7,447 nt of DNA from Robiginitomaculum sp. (GTDB lineage: Bacteria > Pseudomonadota > Alphaproteobacteria > Caulobacterales > Maricaulaceae). The stretch is taken from assembly GCA_027071965.1 (NCBI GenBank), contig JALSYJ010000306.1, positions 1 to 7,447 of the forward strand, given 5' to 3'. A model generated the notes under the pieces. The model did not search any database. It was not told the origin of the DNA and worked only from the letters and a program-made list of their open reading frames with translations. This document shows positions 1-6,394 of this stretch, piece by piece. The position numbers and the translations under genes are program-made. Numbering within the stretch: position 1 is the stretch's first letter; every line of letters begins with the position of its first letter.

Positions 1-485
1 AAGCCTATAAAATAGCTGATATATTAGCTGAAAACGGTATTTGTGCTGCAATGTGGGCTGACTGGGGAGGCTTTAAGATGGAAGCCTATGACTCGGTTCG
101 CGAAAATATTCCGATGATTGAGCGTGCGGCGGGCTGTGCTATTGTCCACTCGGACAGCGCAACAGGTATTCAGCGACTTTATCAGGAGGCCGCCAAGGCT
201 CTGGCTGATGGCCGCAAGGCCGGGATCAATATCAGTGACGCAGATGCGTGGGCATGGCTTACCAGTAATCCGGCAAAGGCTATGGGCATTGCTGATAAGA
301 CCGGATCACTCGAAGCCGGCAAAAATGCTGATATTGTGCTGTGGAATGCCAACCCCTTTACAATTAGGGCGCGCCCTGAACAGGTGTTTATTGATGGCGC
401 CTTATTGTACGATATAAACGATCCGTCTCTTAGGGCGGTGTCTGATTTTGAACTGGGACAGCCTGGTGAAGGAGATGTAAAATGA
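1..485 (+). CDS. Amidohydrolase family protein (imidazolonepropionase-like), C-terminal part
   Basis: Only the last 160 residues are visible; the frame is open to the left edge (first whole codon at base 3), so the ATG at 51 is internal. The fragment covers the end of the metal-dependent TIM barrel and the closing beta-sandwich. The motif VHSDSATG (His 147-149, Asp 153-155) fits the strand-8 region that supplies the catalytic, metal-binding Asp in this superfamily. It is followed by a SNPAKAMGI helix and the typical TGSLEAGKNADIVLWNANPF segment, where the chain returns to the small beta domain. The HxH metal motif and any signal peptide would lie outside the window. The substrate cannot be told: relatives include imidazolonepropionase, prolidase-like peptidases and many uncharacterised secreted proteins. 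The TGA stop overlaps the ATG of the next gene (ATGA), so the two proteins are very probably made together. Family call is firm; function is open. Confidence 0.9.
   Translation, partial: AYKIADILAENGICAAMWADWGGFKMEAYDSVRENIPMIERAAGCAIVHSDSATGIQRLYQEAAKALADGRKAGINISDADAWAWLTSNPAKAMGIADKTGSLEAGKNADIVLWNANPFTIRARPEQVFIDGALLYDINDPSLRAVSDFELGQPGEGDVK
468..474 (+). promoter_or_regulatory. Shine-Dalgarno site of the second amidohydrolase
   Basis: GAAGGAG lies inside the last codons of the upstream amidohydrolase gene, 7 nt before the ATG at 482. It fixes the start of the downstream gene and, with the ATGA overlap, supports translational coupling. Confidence 0.75.
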
Positions 486-1756
486 GTAAATTGTATTTTG
501 CACTATTAGCAGCATTGTTATTTTCTTCGTCGGCAGCAATCGCCCAAGATTTTGCCATTGTTGGCGGCAAAACCATCACTAATCAGGATAACAACATTAT
601 CGAGGATGGTCTTGTTATTATTCAGGACGGGAAAATTACCTCGGTTGGATCACAGTCCAAGACTGATATTCCTGCCGGTATAAGCGTCATTGACGCCAAA
701 GGAAAATGGGTAACACCTGGTATTTTTACCCCATTTTCAAGAGTGGGACTGGTGGAAATTTCTTTGGAAAAATCCACCAATGACACCCGCGCCAAGGACT
801 CACCGTTTTCCGCCGCCTTGCAAGCTTTTGACGGATTTAATCCAAAATCTGAAAATATCGCCATTACCCGCATTGAAGGCGTTACCCGCATGGCAGTTTT
901 GCCCGCAGCCAGCAGTACAATTTTTGCCGGTAGCGGTGCTTTGGCAGATACCTCGGGCAGCTTCTCCTCAATAAGCCGTACTCCGGCCTTTATGTATGTA
1001 CAAATGGGTGAGGCCGGAGCTTCTATTGCTGGCGGATCACGTTCTGCTGCGTGGACATGGCTGCGTCAGGCACTTGGCGAGGCTAAAGCATGGCGCCGGG
1101 GACGGGAACCTGCAGAGCCTTTGCTTCCTGCTGCTGATGCATTGGTCATACAAGATGCCATGGCTGATGATCTGCCGTTTCTGATTGCCGTGGAAAGAGC
1201 CTCTGATTTAATGACCTTGATTGCATTAAAATCCGAGTTTCGCGATTTGAATGTGGCTGCTGTAGGTGCCAGTGAAGGCTGGATGGTTGCCAGTGAACTG
1301 GCCAAAGCTGATATTCCGGTAATACTGGACCCTCACAGAAACCTGCCACAGGGGTTTCAAAGTCTTGGTGCCACCATGTATAATGCAGTACGCTTGCAAA
1401 AGGCAGGGGTTCGCATTGCCATTGCCACTTTAAGTGATGAAGCATTTAACTCCCGTCTGGTGCTGCAACATGCGGGAAATACTCTGGCTACCGGAATGGA
1501 CTGGAATGATGCATTTGCTGCGATTACCTCTGAGCCTGCTCGCATTTTTGGCAAGGACAAAATCTGGGGTAAGCTAAAGCCGGGCATGATCGGGGATGTG
1601 GTGATCTGGGATGGCGACCCGTTGGAATTAATGAGTTCACCTGACATGGTTTTCATTGCTGGCGAGAAACAGGACATGACATCAAGGCAAACCCGGCTTA
1701 GAGACCGTTATTTGAGTATTGGTGATGATAATCCCCTGCCCTATGGTTATCGTTAA
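482..1756 (+). CDS. Exported amidohydrolase-like protein lacking the HxH metal motif
   Basis: This 424-residue protein begins with a clear Sec signal peptide (residues 1-21, hydrophobic run LYFALLAALLF, likely cleavage AIA|QD), so it should act in the periplasm or outside. Residues 24-80 form the amidohydrolase N-terminal beta domain and end in VTPGIF. In active members this segment runs into the HxH metal pair; here it reads TPGIFTPFSRVGL (78-90) with no histidine. The barrel continues through IEGVTRMAVLPAASSTIFAGSG (131-152), an ATLSDEAF segment (315-322) whose Asp318 may match the strand-8 Asp, SEPARIFG (350-357) and LKPGMIGDVVIWDGDPLE (365-382). The overall fold is therefore intact but the active site appears degenerate. 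It is co-translated with an amidohydrolase that keeps its strand-8 motif, which suggests a partner or non-catalytic subunit (inference). An alternative is an enzyme using a different metal set. The ATG at 482 is supported by a strong ribosome site and by the signal peptide starting right there. Confidence 0.9.
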   Translation: MSKLYFALLAALLFSSSAAIAQDFAIVGGKTITNQDNNIIEDGLVIIQDGKITSVGSQSKTDIPAGISVIDAKGKWVTPGIFTPFSRVGLVEISLEKSTNDTRAKDSPFSAALQAFDGFNPKSENIAITRIEGVTRMAVLPAASSTIFAGSGALADTSGSFSSISRTPAFMYVQMGEAGASIAGGSRSAAWTWLRQALGEAKAWRRGREPAEPLLPAADALVIQDAMADDLPFLIAVERASDLMTLIALKSEFRDLNVAAVGASEGWMVASELAKADIPVILDPHRNLPQGFQSLGATMYNAVRLQKAGVRIAIATLSDEAFNSRLVLQHAGNTLATGMDWNDAFAAITSEPARIFGKDKIWGKLKPGMIGDVVIWDGDPLELMSSPDMVFIAGEKQDMTSRQTRLRDRYLSIGDDNPLPYGYR

Positions 1757-1769
1757 TCCAGTACAGACA

Positions 1770-1797
1770 TTGACTTAAAGCTGGCTAAGCGTATGGT
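1770..1797 (+). promoter_or_regulatory. Candidate sigma-70 type promoter for the helicase gene
   Basis: TTGACT (1770-1775) and TATGGT (1792-1797) are separated by 16 bp, close to the TTGACA/TATAAT pattern (5/6 and 4/6 matches). It lies in the 93-bp gap after the amidohydrolase stop. Transcription would start near 1804 and leave a leader of about 45 nt. The leader holds a short imperfect hairpin, GGTC (1804-1807) pairing with GACC (1822-1825) around an inner GGC/GCC stem, followed by the palindrome CTGATCAG (1825-1832). This is pattern matching only; no start site is known. Confidence 0.4.
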
Positions 1798-1849
1798 TCA
1801 CCGGGTCTGGGCGATCTGCCTGACCTGATCAGTTGCGAGTAGCTATTTT

Positions 1850-3145
1850 ATGTTTGATAAATTGGGCCTGGGGCCAAAGACCCTGCAGGCCGTTAAGGAA
1901 GCCGGATATACCGAGCCAACCCCGATTCAGGCCGGAGCTATCCCCAAAGTCCTGCAAAGACAAGATGTATTGGGTATCGCCCAAACTGGAACTGGTAAAA
2001 CCGCATCATTCACCCTGCCAATGATCGATATTCTAGGTCAGGGCCGGGCCAAGGCCCGAATGCCAAGGTCCCTGATTATCGAGCCCACCCGCGAATTGGC
2101 GGCTCAGGTAGCAGAAAACTTTGAAAAATATGGTAAATATCATCGCTTGAGCATGGCTTTGCTTATTGGCGGTGTATCTTTTGGTGATCAGGATAAAAAA
2201 CTGATGCAGGGCGTTGATGTGCTTATTGCAACTCCAGGGCGTTTGCTTGACCAGTTTGAGCGTGGTAAAATCCTGATGTCTGGTGTGCAATTGCTGGTGA
2301 TAGATGAGGCGGATCGAATGCTTGATATGGGTTTTATCCCCGATATTGAGCGCATTTTCAAAATGACACCATTTACCCGGCAAACCCTGTTCTTTTCGGC
2401 AACCATGCCCCCAGAAATTCAGCGCATAGTTGATACCTTTTTGCATAACCCGGCCCGGATTGAGGTGGCAAGGCCTGCGTCTACTGCCAAAACCGTATCG
2501 CAATATCTTGTGTCTCTTCGCCAAAATGATCCTAAGCAAAAGCGGGCGAAATTACGTCAGGTTATGAAACAGGAATCCTTAAAAAATGCTATTTTGTTTT
2601 GCAACAGAAAACGTGACGTTGACATTGTTGCAAAATCTCTGGTTCGCCATGGGATAAATGCTGAACCCATTCACGGAGACCTTAGCCAGTCTGCAAGAAC
2701 TGAAACTCTGGCCAGATTCAAGAATGGGGATGTGCAAATTCTGGTGGCAAGTGACGTAGCAGCTCGCGGACTTGATATACCGGATGTAAGTCATGTCCTT
2801 AATTTTGATGTGCCCCTTCATGCCGAGGACTATGTTCATCGAATTGGAAGAACCGGACGCGCCGGCAAAACCGGAATCTCAATCACACTTGCGACACCGC
2901 TGGACAGTAAGTCACTGGCGGCAATTGAAGATATGCTCGCAAAGCCAATCCCGCCCTACCCAATGGCCAAGGACGCAAAAACCACACCGCCTCCCAAGGT
3001 CGCCAAAGATGGCAAAAGCAAAAAACACGCAAAAAACCACAAACCAGCCATGGCTGAACAAACGTCTTATAAAACCAAAAAGTCGCAAGACTCCCAAAAT
3101 GACAGCACCGGATTTGGCTCTCATGTTCCAGATTTTTTCAGATAA
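1850..3145 (+). CDS. rhlE: DEAD-box ATP-dependent RNA helicase, RhlE type
   Basis: This cytoplasmic ATP-driven RNA-unwinding protein is probably involved in ribosome assembly or RNA turnover, as known for RhlE-type helicases. All signature motifs are present: Q motif GYTEPTPIQ (19-27) with upstream Phe2, motif I AQTGTGKT (44-51), Ia PTRELA (79-84), GG (107-108), Ib TPGR (128-131), II DEAD (152-155), III SAT (183-185), IV around ILFCNRKRD (248-256), V DVAARGLDI (302-310) and VI HRIGRTGRAG (330-339). After the core comes a lysine-rich, low-complexity tail (about 372-413), likely for RNA contact, ending in GFGSHVPDFFR. The length of 431 is normal for the family. An in-frame TGA at 1826 rules out an upstream start, so ATG 1850 is the start even though only a weak GAG (1837-1839) precedes it. 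The gene is separate from its neighbours, with a candidate promoter upstream. The subfamily is confident from the N-terminus (FDKLGLGPKTLQAVKEAGY); the exact cellular role is not. Confidence 0.96.
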   Translation: MFDKLGLGPKTLQAVKEAGYTEPTPIQAGAIPKVLQRQDVLGIAQTGTGKTASFTLPMIDILGQGRAKARMPRSLIIEPTRELAAQVAENFEKYGKYHRLSMALLIGGVSFGDQDKKLMQGVDVLIATPGRLLDQFERGKILMSGVQLLVIDEADRMLDMGFIPDIERIFKMTPFTRQTLFFSATMPPEIQRIVDTFLHNPARIEVARPASTAKTVSQYLVSLRQNDPKQKRAKLRQVMKQESLKNAILFCNRKRDVDIVAKSLVRHGINAEPIHGDLSQSARTETLARFKNGDVQILVASDVAARGLDIPDVSHVLNFDVPLHAEDYVHRIGRTGRAGKTGISITLATPLDSKSLAAIEDMLAKPIPPYPMAKDAKTTPPPKVAKDGKSKKHAKNHKPAMAEQTSYKTKKSQDSQNDSTGFGSHVPDFFR

Positions 3146-3150
3146 TCTGG
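3128..3150 (+). terminator. Inverted repeat over the helicase stop codon, possible weak terminator
   Basis: CCAGATT (3128-3134) and AATCTGG (3144-3150) are perfect 7-bp arms around a 9-nt loop that contains the start of the TAA stop region. No T-run follows on the plus strand, so a standard intrinsic terminator is not supported. It may protect the 3' end or be chance. Confidence 0.3.
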
Positions 3151-3172
3151 CAATTGTAAAAGGACATCACCC

Positions 3173-3196
3173 ATAGGCCGACTTTAATTTGCCTAT
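3173..3196 (+). repeat. Inverted repeat in the helicase/cyclase spacer
   Basis: ATAGGC (3173-3178) and GCCTAT (3191-3196) are perfect 6-bp arms with a 12-nt AT-rich loop. It lies 28 bp after the helicase stop and could act with the hairpin at 3128-3150 in 3' end formation. There is no T-tract after it, so its role is uncertain. Confidence 0.3.
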
Positions 3197-3256
3197 CTAT
3201 ATGATTCTACGTCTGCAACTTCATTTTGCAAGCCAGAGGTGTCTGCGCCCATATTT

Positions 3257-3275
3257 GTTAGTAATCTTTACTAAC
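3257..3275. promoter_or_regulatory. Perfect palindrome upstream of the diguanylate cyclase gene, operator-like
   Basis: GTTAGTAA (3257-3264), spacer TCT, TTACTAAC (3268-3275): perfect 8-bp arms with a 3-bp spacer, centred about 80 bp before the cyclase ATG. Size and symmetry fit the binding site of a dimeric repressor or activator. The stem is AT-rich and there is no G+C-rich hairpin, so a terminator is less likely. It matches no operator I can name, and it is not the CtrA pattern TTAA-N7-TTAA. The rest of the 201-bp spacer (3146-3346) holds the hairpins listed separately, a T-rich stretch (3283-3302) and no clear -35/-10 pair. Confidence 0.45.
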
Positions 3276-3346
3276 TATTTGGCTTTTGTTTTTAGTCTTT
3301 TCCAATCCACAGAGGATTTTAAGAATCAAACTGAATTGGGGGCAAA

Positions 3347-4381
3347 ATGTCGAGCGCGACAAAAATAAAATCCGGCAATCCAATTGAAATCATGCAGCAG
3401 CTCGATATTGATCCGGGCCCGCGCAATTATGAATTGTTCTACACTTATTCTTTGGGCACAAACCCCAAGCTCAATCAGGCTATGGAGCCATACATATCAG
3501 GCAAAAAAGTATGGACGGAAACTGCTGCGGATGATCTTTATCAGCAATATATCTCTGATGACCGTTTATCCAAAATTCTGGATACGACAACCAAGGAAAT
3601 GGGCGATGAGTTAAAATCCGTAATGAAAGTTTTGGATCGCGCCGGAAAAGATGCTGCAAATTATGAAAAGGCTCTGGAAGGGGCTGGCGGTGAATTGCAG
3701 GATGTTTCCGACCCAAGGTCTATTCGTGACATTGTGGATCATCTGGTAAAATCAACTGCAACCATGCAAAAGCGCAGTCATGAACTGGAAAGCAAGCTAA
3801 CAGAAACCAACAAGCAGGTTGAATTACTGCAAGGCAATCTTGATCGGGTAAAAATTGAAGCCATGACCGACTCCTTAAGCGGTCTTAGCAATCGCAAACG
3901 CTTTGACGAGGTTCTCAAACAAGAAACAAAGAAGGCCAGAAAATCCGGTGAATCCCTTGCTCTGCTGTTTTGTGACATTGATCATTTCAAACGCTTTAAT
4001 GATACATGGGGGCACCAGACTGGTGACCAGATAATCAGATTTGTCTCCAGCACCCTAAAAAGAAATGTCGAAAAAAACCACTTGGTGGCAAGATATGGTG
4101 GCGAAGAATTTGCCATTATCATGCCTGTAACCAAATTATCAAAGGCAAAGGATATTGCAGAAAATATCCGCGGCTTAATCGAACGCAAGAAACTGGTTAG
4201 AAAATCCACAAATGAGGATTTGGGTCGAGTAACCATTTCTATGGGACTTAGCCTGTTTCGCGATACTGATGAAATTGAAGATTTTATCGAACGCTCTGAT
4301 ATGGCCTTGTACAAGTCAAAACAAGAAGGACGAAACCAGTTGAACGTTGAGGAAAACACCTCACAGGAACAGGCTGCTTAA
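3347..4381 (+). CDS. Diguanylate cyclase (GGDEF domain) with helical N-terminal region
   Basis: It makes cyclic di-GMP from two GTP, a second messenger that governs motility and attachment. No signal peptide or membrane segment is visible, so it should be cytoplasmic. Residues 1-120 are a mostly helical module containing PGPRNYELFYTYSLGTNPKL (23-42), a pattern seen before GGDEF domains in alphaproteobacteria. A probable coiled coil (about 125-172) follows and may set dimerisation. The GGDEF domain spans about 173-335: MTDSLSGLSNRKRF (173-186), metal Asp210 in CDIDHFKRFND (209-219), the A-site GGEEF (251-255) and the closing YKSKQEGRN (322-330). All catalytic residues are present, so it should be active. 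The I-site RxxD expected at 242-245 reads EKNH, so the classic product inhibition is missing. Start: TGA at 3332 blocks extension upstream, and GGGGG (3338-3342) precedes the ATG closely. It resembles DgcB-like soluble cyclases, but I cannot assign an ortholog. Confidence 0.93.
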   Translation: MSSATKIKSGNPIEIMQQLDIDPGPRNYELFYTYSLGTNPKLNQAMEPYISGKKVWTETAADDLYQQYISDDRLSKILDTTTKEMGDELKSVMKVLDRAGKDAANYEKALEGAGGELQDVSDPRSIRDIVDHLVKSTATMQKRSHELESKLTETNKQVELLQGNLDRVKIEAMTDSLSGLSNRKRFDEVLKQETKKARKSGESLALLFCDIDHFKRFNDTWGHQTGDQIIRFVSSTLKRNVEKNHLVARYGGEEFAIIMPVTKLSKAKDIAENIRGLIERKKLVRKSTNEDLGRVTISMGLSLFRDTDEIEDFIERSDMALYKSKQEGRNQLNVEENTSQEQAA

Positions 4382-4395
4382 CGGCATTTCCTGTG
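4362..4395. terminator. Hairpin between convergent genes, possible bidirectional terminator
   Basis: CACAGGAA (4362-4369) and TTCCTGTG (4388-4395) are perfect 8-bp arms spanning the cyclase stop codon. Inside, GCTG (4373-4376) can pair with CGGC (4382-4385), one pair being G-U, around a 5-nt loop. Read on the minus strand the stem is followed by AGGTGTTTTCC, a short T-run; on the plus strand no T-run follows. It sits where the two convergent units meet, only 21 bp apart. Termination is plausible but weak. Confidence 0.4.
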
Positions 4396-4402
4396 CGCTT
4401 AC

Positions 4403-4897
4403 TTAGTTCTGCAAATCTATTTTCATAAACTCGATAGTGTTGATTGCATCTTGAGAGACCCACGGCTCGACTGCTGATTGAACCAATAGTTTTAACGCAT
4501 CCGTATCAACACCATAGCCATTCTCATAATTTGTTTCCACAAGAGCCAGTTTCTTTGTGTGCGTCTTGCGAATGATTGCATCTTTTAAAAAATGGCTTTT
4601 ACCACGTACAGCCCAGGCATCATAACCATCATTCAAATTGATCCTGACTGCTACATAAGCATAATTGGATAAATATCCGCGGTTCGTTAACGGTATAACA
4701 AGCATAGGAATATCAACAGCTTGCGCCACCTTTTTAGTGTCAACAGCCTTTTTTGATTTCTTTTCTTTCTCAGTTTTCCAATTAGCCTTGAACTGATTGG
4801 AAGCTCCTCCTGAGCCACCTTTCTTTTTTGCAGGTGCTGCATGAACCGGCGCACTTATCAAGAACGCGCCCAAAATAATAATAACAATATACCGCAT
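4403..4897 (-). CDS. Small exported protein of unknown function, FliL-like C-terminal pattern
   Basis: This 164-residue protein has a clear Sec signal peptide (MRYIVIIILGAFLISAPVHA, likely cleavage after residue 20). There is no lipobox Cys, so the mature form should be periplasmic. Residues 21-60 are a lysine-, glycine- and alanine-rich charged linker. Residues 61-164 look like a compact alpha/beta domain: IPMLVIPLTNRGYLSNYAYV (63-82), then VRINLND, HFLKDAIIRKTH (102-113) and the final segment VSQDAINTIEFMKIDLQN (147-164). The order (strand with P and V/I, helix with DAIIR, closing strand ending in a polar residue) resembles the periplasmic domain of FliL/stomatin-like proteins, but without the FliL membrane anchor; this is inference. 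I do not recognise a named family. It lies 40 bp after thiL, and an AGGA ribosome site (4906-4909, minus strand) stands 8 nt before its ATG, so it is probably the last gene of the thiL operon. Confidence 0.8.
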   Translation of the reverse strand: MRYIVIIILGAFLISAPVHAAPAKKKGGSGGASNQFKANWKTEKEKKSKKAVDTKKVAQAVDIPMLVIPLTNRGYLSNYAYVAVRINLNDGYDAWAVRGKSHFLKDAIIRKTHTKKLALVETNYENGYGVDTDALKLLVQSAVEPWVSQDAINTIEFMKIDLQN

Positions 4898-4937
4898 GAA
4901 ATTTTTCCTGTTCTTAAGCGATAATAGTCGAAACCCG

Positions 4938-5906
4938 TCAAAAATGCGTAAACCCGGCCCCGGTCAATTCAACCGGCTTGCCAAAGCAGGAAAAATCAAG
5001 GCGGCTCTCCTCCATAACCGTACCAATCCTTGTCAATGGACACCGGATATCAATGGCCGCTATTTGTTCGCGACAGGCAGGATTTGCGGTAAACAGCAGC
5101 TCATAATCATCGCCGCCAAACAGCATCCTAAAACCCTGCTCTTCTGGTAAATTGGACTGCCAGCGCATAAACGCCTCTGATCTGGGAATAGCATCCAAAC
5201 GAATATGCATTCCGACATTACTGGCCCTTGCAATATGAAAAGCATCTGCACCAAGCCCGTCTGAAATATCAATCATGGCATTTGCCACTTTGCCAAGCGC
5301 CCGTCCCGCATCCAGTCTTGGCTCCGGCCACCGATACCGGGAAATGAGATGTTCTTTTTCAGGCTGCTGCAAGAGGGAAAATTCAGGTGAATCCTTACCG
5401 GATTGCAACATATGTAAACCCAGCGCTCCATCACCCAAGGTTCCAGACACCCAGACATCATCACCGGGCCTGGCCCTTGAGCGCAAGATTGCCGGGCCAG
5501 ACAGTTTTCCTATTGCCGTAACCGATACGCAAAACGGCCCCTGCCCCAATACTGTATCACCGCCAATCAAGCCAATTCCAAAGTGTTGACACTCAAGCTC
5601 AATTGCCTTTGCTAAACTATCCACATCTGGAGCCTGATCAAAACAAAGACCCAACAATATGAATTCGGCACTGGCCCCCATGGCTGCCAGATCAGATAGG
5701 TTTACCCTGATTGCCTTGCGAACAATATCAATATGCGTGTCATCAGACAGCGCATGCACACCGGCCTGCACCATGTCTTTTACCACAACCATCTGATCAT
5801 TTGCGCAAGTGATAATAGCGCCATCATCGCCAAGATTAAGGCTTTGCGGGTGTTTACCGGCAAATTCGGCCAAGGCTTTAATAAATCCAAATTCTCCGGA
5901 TTTCAC
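4938..5906 (-). CDS. thiL: Thiamine-monophosphate kinase
   Basis: ThiL phosphorylates thiamine monophosphate with ATP to thiamine diphosphate, the active cofactor; this is the last step of the pathway and takes place in the cytoplasm. The 322 residues match the usual length and carry the AIR-synthase-like motifs: LGDDGA (25-30, metal/ATP aspartates), KDMVQAGVH (43-51, replacing the usual D-x-x-VEGVHF), NLSDLAAMGA (69-78), GGDT (115-118), SRARPGDDVWVSGTLGDGALGL (143-164), DISDGLGAD (213-221) and the late FGGDDYELLF (263-272). The start is GTG at 5906-5904, whose bases overlap the nusB stop as GTGA; AAGAGG stands 5 nt upstream. The next downstream ATG would remove the N-terminal GEFGFI segment typical of ThiL. 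The nusB-thiL order is standard for alphaproteobacteria. No other thiamine gene is in view. Confidence 0.97.
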   Translation of the reverse strand: MKSGEFGFIKALAEFAGKHPQSLNLGDDGAIITCANDQMVVVKDMVQAGVHALSDDTHIDIVRKAIRVNLSDLAAMGASAEFILLGLCFDQAPDVDSLAKAIELECQHFGIGLIGGDTVLGQGPFCVSVTAIGKLSGPAILRSRARPGDDVWVSGTLGDGALGLHMLQSGKDSPEFSLLQQPEKEHLISRYRWPEPRLDAGRALGKVANAMIDISDGLGADAFHIARASNVGMHIRLDAIPRSEAFMRWQSNLPEEQGFRMLFGGDDYELLFTANPACREQIAAIDIRCPLTRIGTVMEESRLDFSCFGKPVELTGAGFTHF

Positions 5907-6394
5907 TCGTGCCTCTTTTTTAATAATGCAGGATCATGAAGAATAGAATCCAGAGTTGCATTGATAAAAGCTGTTTCTTTCTTATCAAAAAACGCACTGG
6001 CAATTTGTATATATTCATCCAAGACAACTGCGTGCGGCGCATGACTATCAAACAATAATTCACAACATCCACACCGCAAAATAGCCCGCAATGTTCTATC
6101 TATTCGGCTTAACCGCCAGCTTCCCGATAATTTGAGTCGAATGGCCTTATCAATATCGCTTTGATTTTGAACCACTTGTTCAACAAGTTTTACAAATAAG
6201 GTTTTGTCTACTTGTGTATCGGGAAAAAACTCTGATGGCTGGGCCAGCCTTTCTTCCAGAAACTCCCGAATGACCCCTTTGGCTCCCCTGTTTGAAATTT
6301 CCATCTGATACAATGCCTGCACCGCAGCCAGACGAGCATTATGTCTGGCAATAGCTTTGGGCTTTTCGGAACCAATCTTTGGTTTTGCGCTCAT
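5903..6394 (-). CDS. nusB: Transcription antitermination factor NusB
   Basis: NusB binds boxA RNA together with ribosomal protein S10 (NusE) and helps RNA polymerase read through rRNA operons. This all-helical cytoplasmic protein has 163 residues, slightly longer than the E. coli form (139) because of an N-terminal basic extension, as is common in alphaproteobacteria. Visible signatures are RLAAVQALYQME (21-32), the arginine-rich WRLSRIDRTLRAILRCGCCELL (93-114), the PHAVVLDEYIQIASAFFDKKE segment (120-140) and FINATLDSIL (143-152). The ATG at 6394-6392 is preceded by CGAGAAAG a few bases upstream. The stop overlaps the thiL GTG. Upstream, nrdR ends 37 bp away with no riboflavin genes between, which is unusual for this cluster. 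Confidence 0.97.
   Translation of the reverse strand: MSAKPKIGSEKPKAIARHNARLAAVQALYQMEISNRGAKGVIREFLEERLAQPSEFFPDTQVDKTLFVKLVEQVVQNQSDIDKAIRLKLSGSWRLSRIDRTLRAILRCGCCELLFDSHAPHAVVLDEYIQIASAFFDKKETAFINATLDSILHDPALLKKRHE
5912..5917 (-). promoter_or_regulatory. Shine-Dalgarno site deciding the GTG start of thiL
   Basis: AAGAGG on the minus strand, inside the last codons of nusB and 5 nt before the GTG at 5906. Together with the GTGA overlap it supports GTG as the true start and coupled translation. Confidence 0.7.

Noticed and set aside
51..53. ATG as start of the first gene
   Set aside because: The frame stays open to the window edge and encodes more amidohydrolase-like sequence upstream, so the gene is truncated by the window.
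2033..2539. 168-codon open frame on the minus strand inside the helicase gene
   Set aside because: It lies fully antisense to a region carrying helicase motifs Ia to III; its translation is compositionally odd and has no recognisable domain.
2793..3176. 127-codon plus-strand frame overlapping the helicase end
   Set aside because: Alternative frame of the helicase tail; the helicase frame holds motif VI and the family-typical end, so this is not a gene.
3258..3274. CtrA binding site within the palindrome
   Set aside because: The half sites read TTAG and TACT at the required 7-bp spacing, not TTAA and TTAA.
3146..3346. A c-di-GMP riboswitch before the cyclase gene
   Set aside because: The 201-bp gap shows simple inverted repeats but none of the paired, conserved elements expected of the GEMM class.
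3982..4359. 125-codon minus-strand frame inside the cyclase gene
   Set aside because: Shadow of the GGDEF coding frame, Ser/Phe-rich translation with no domain, no ribosome site considered convincing.
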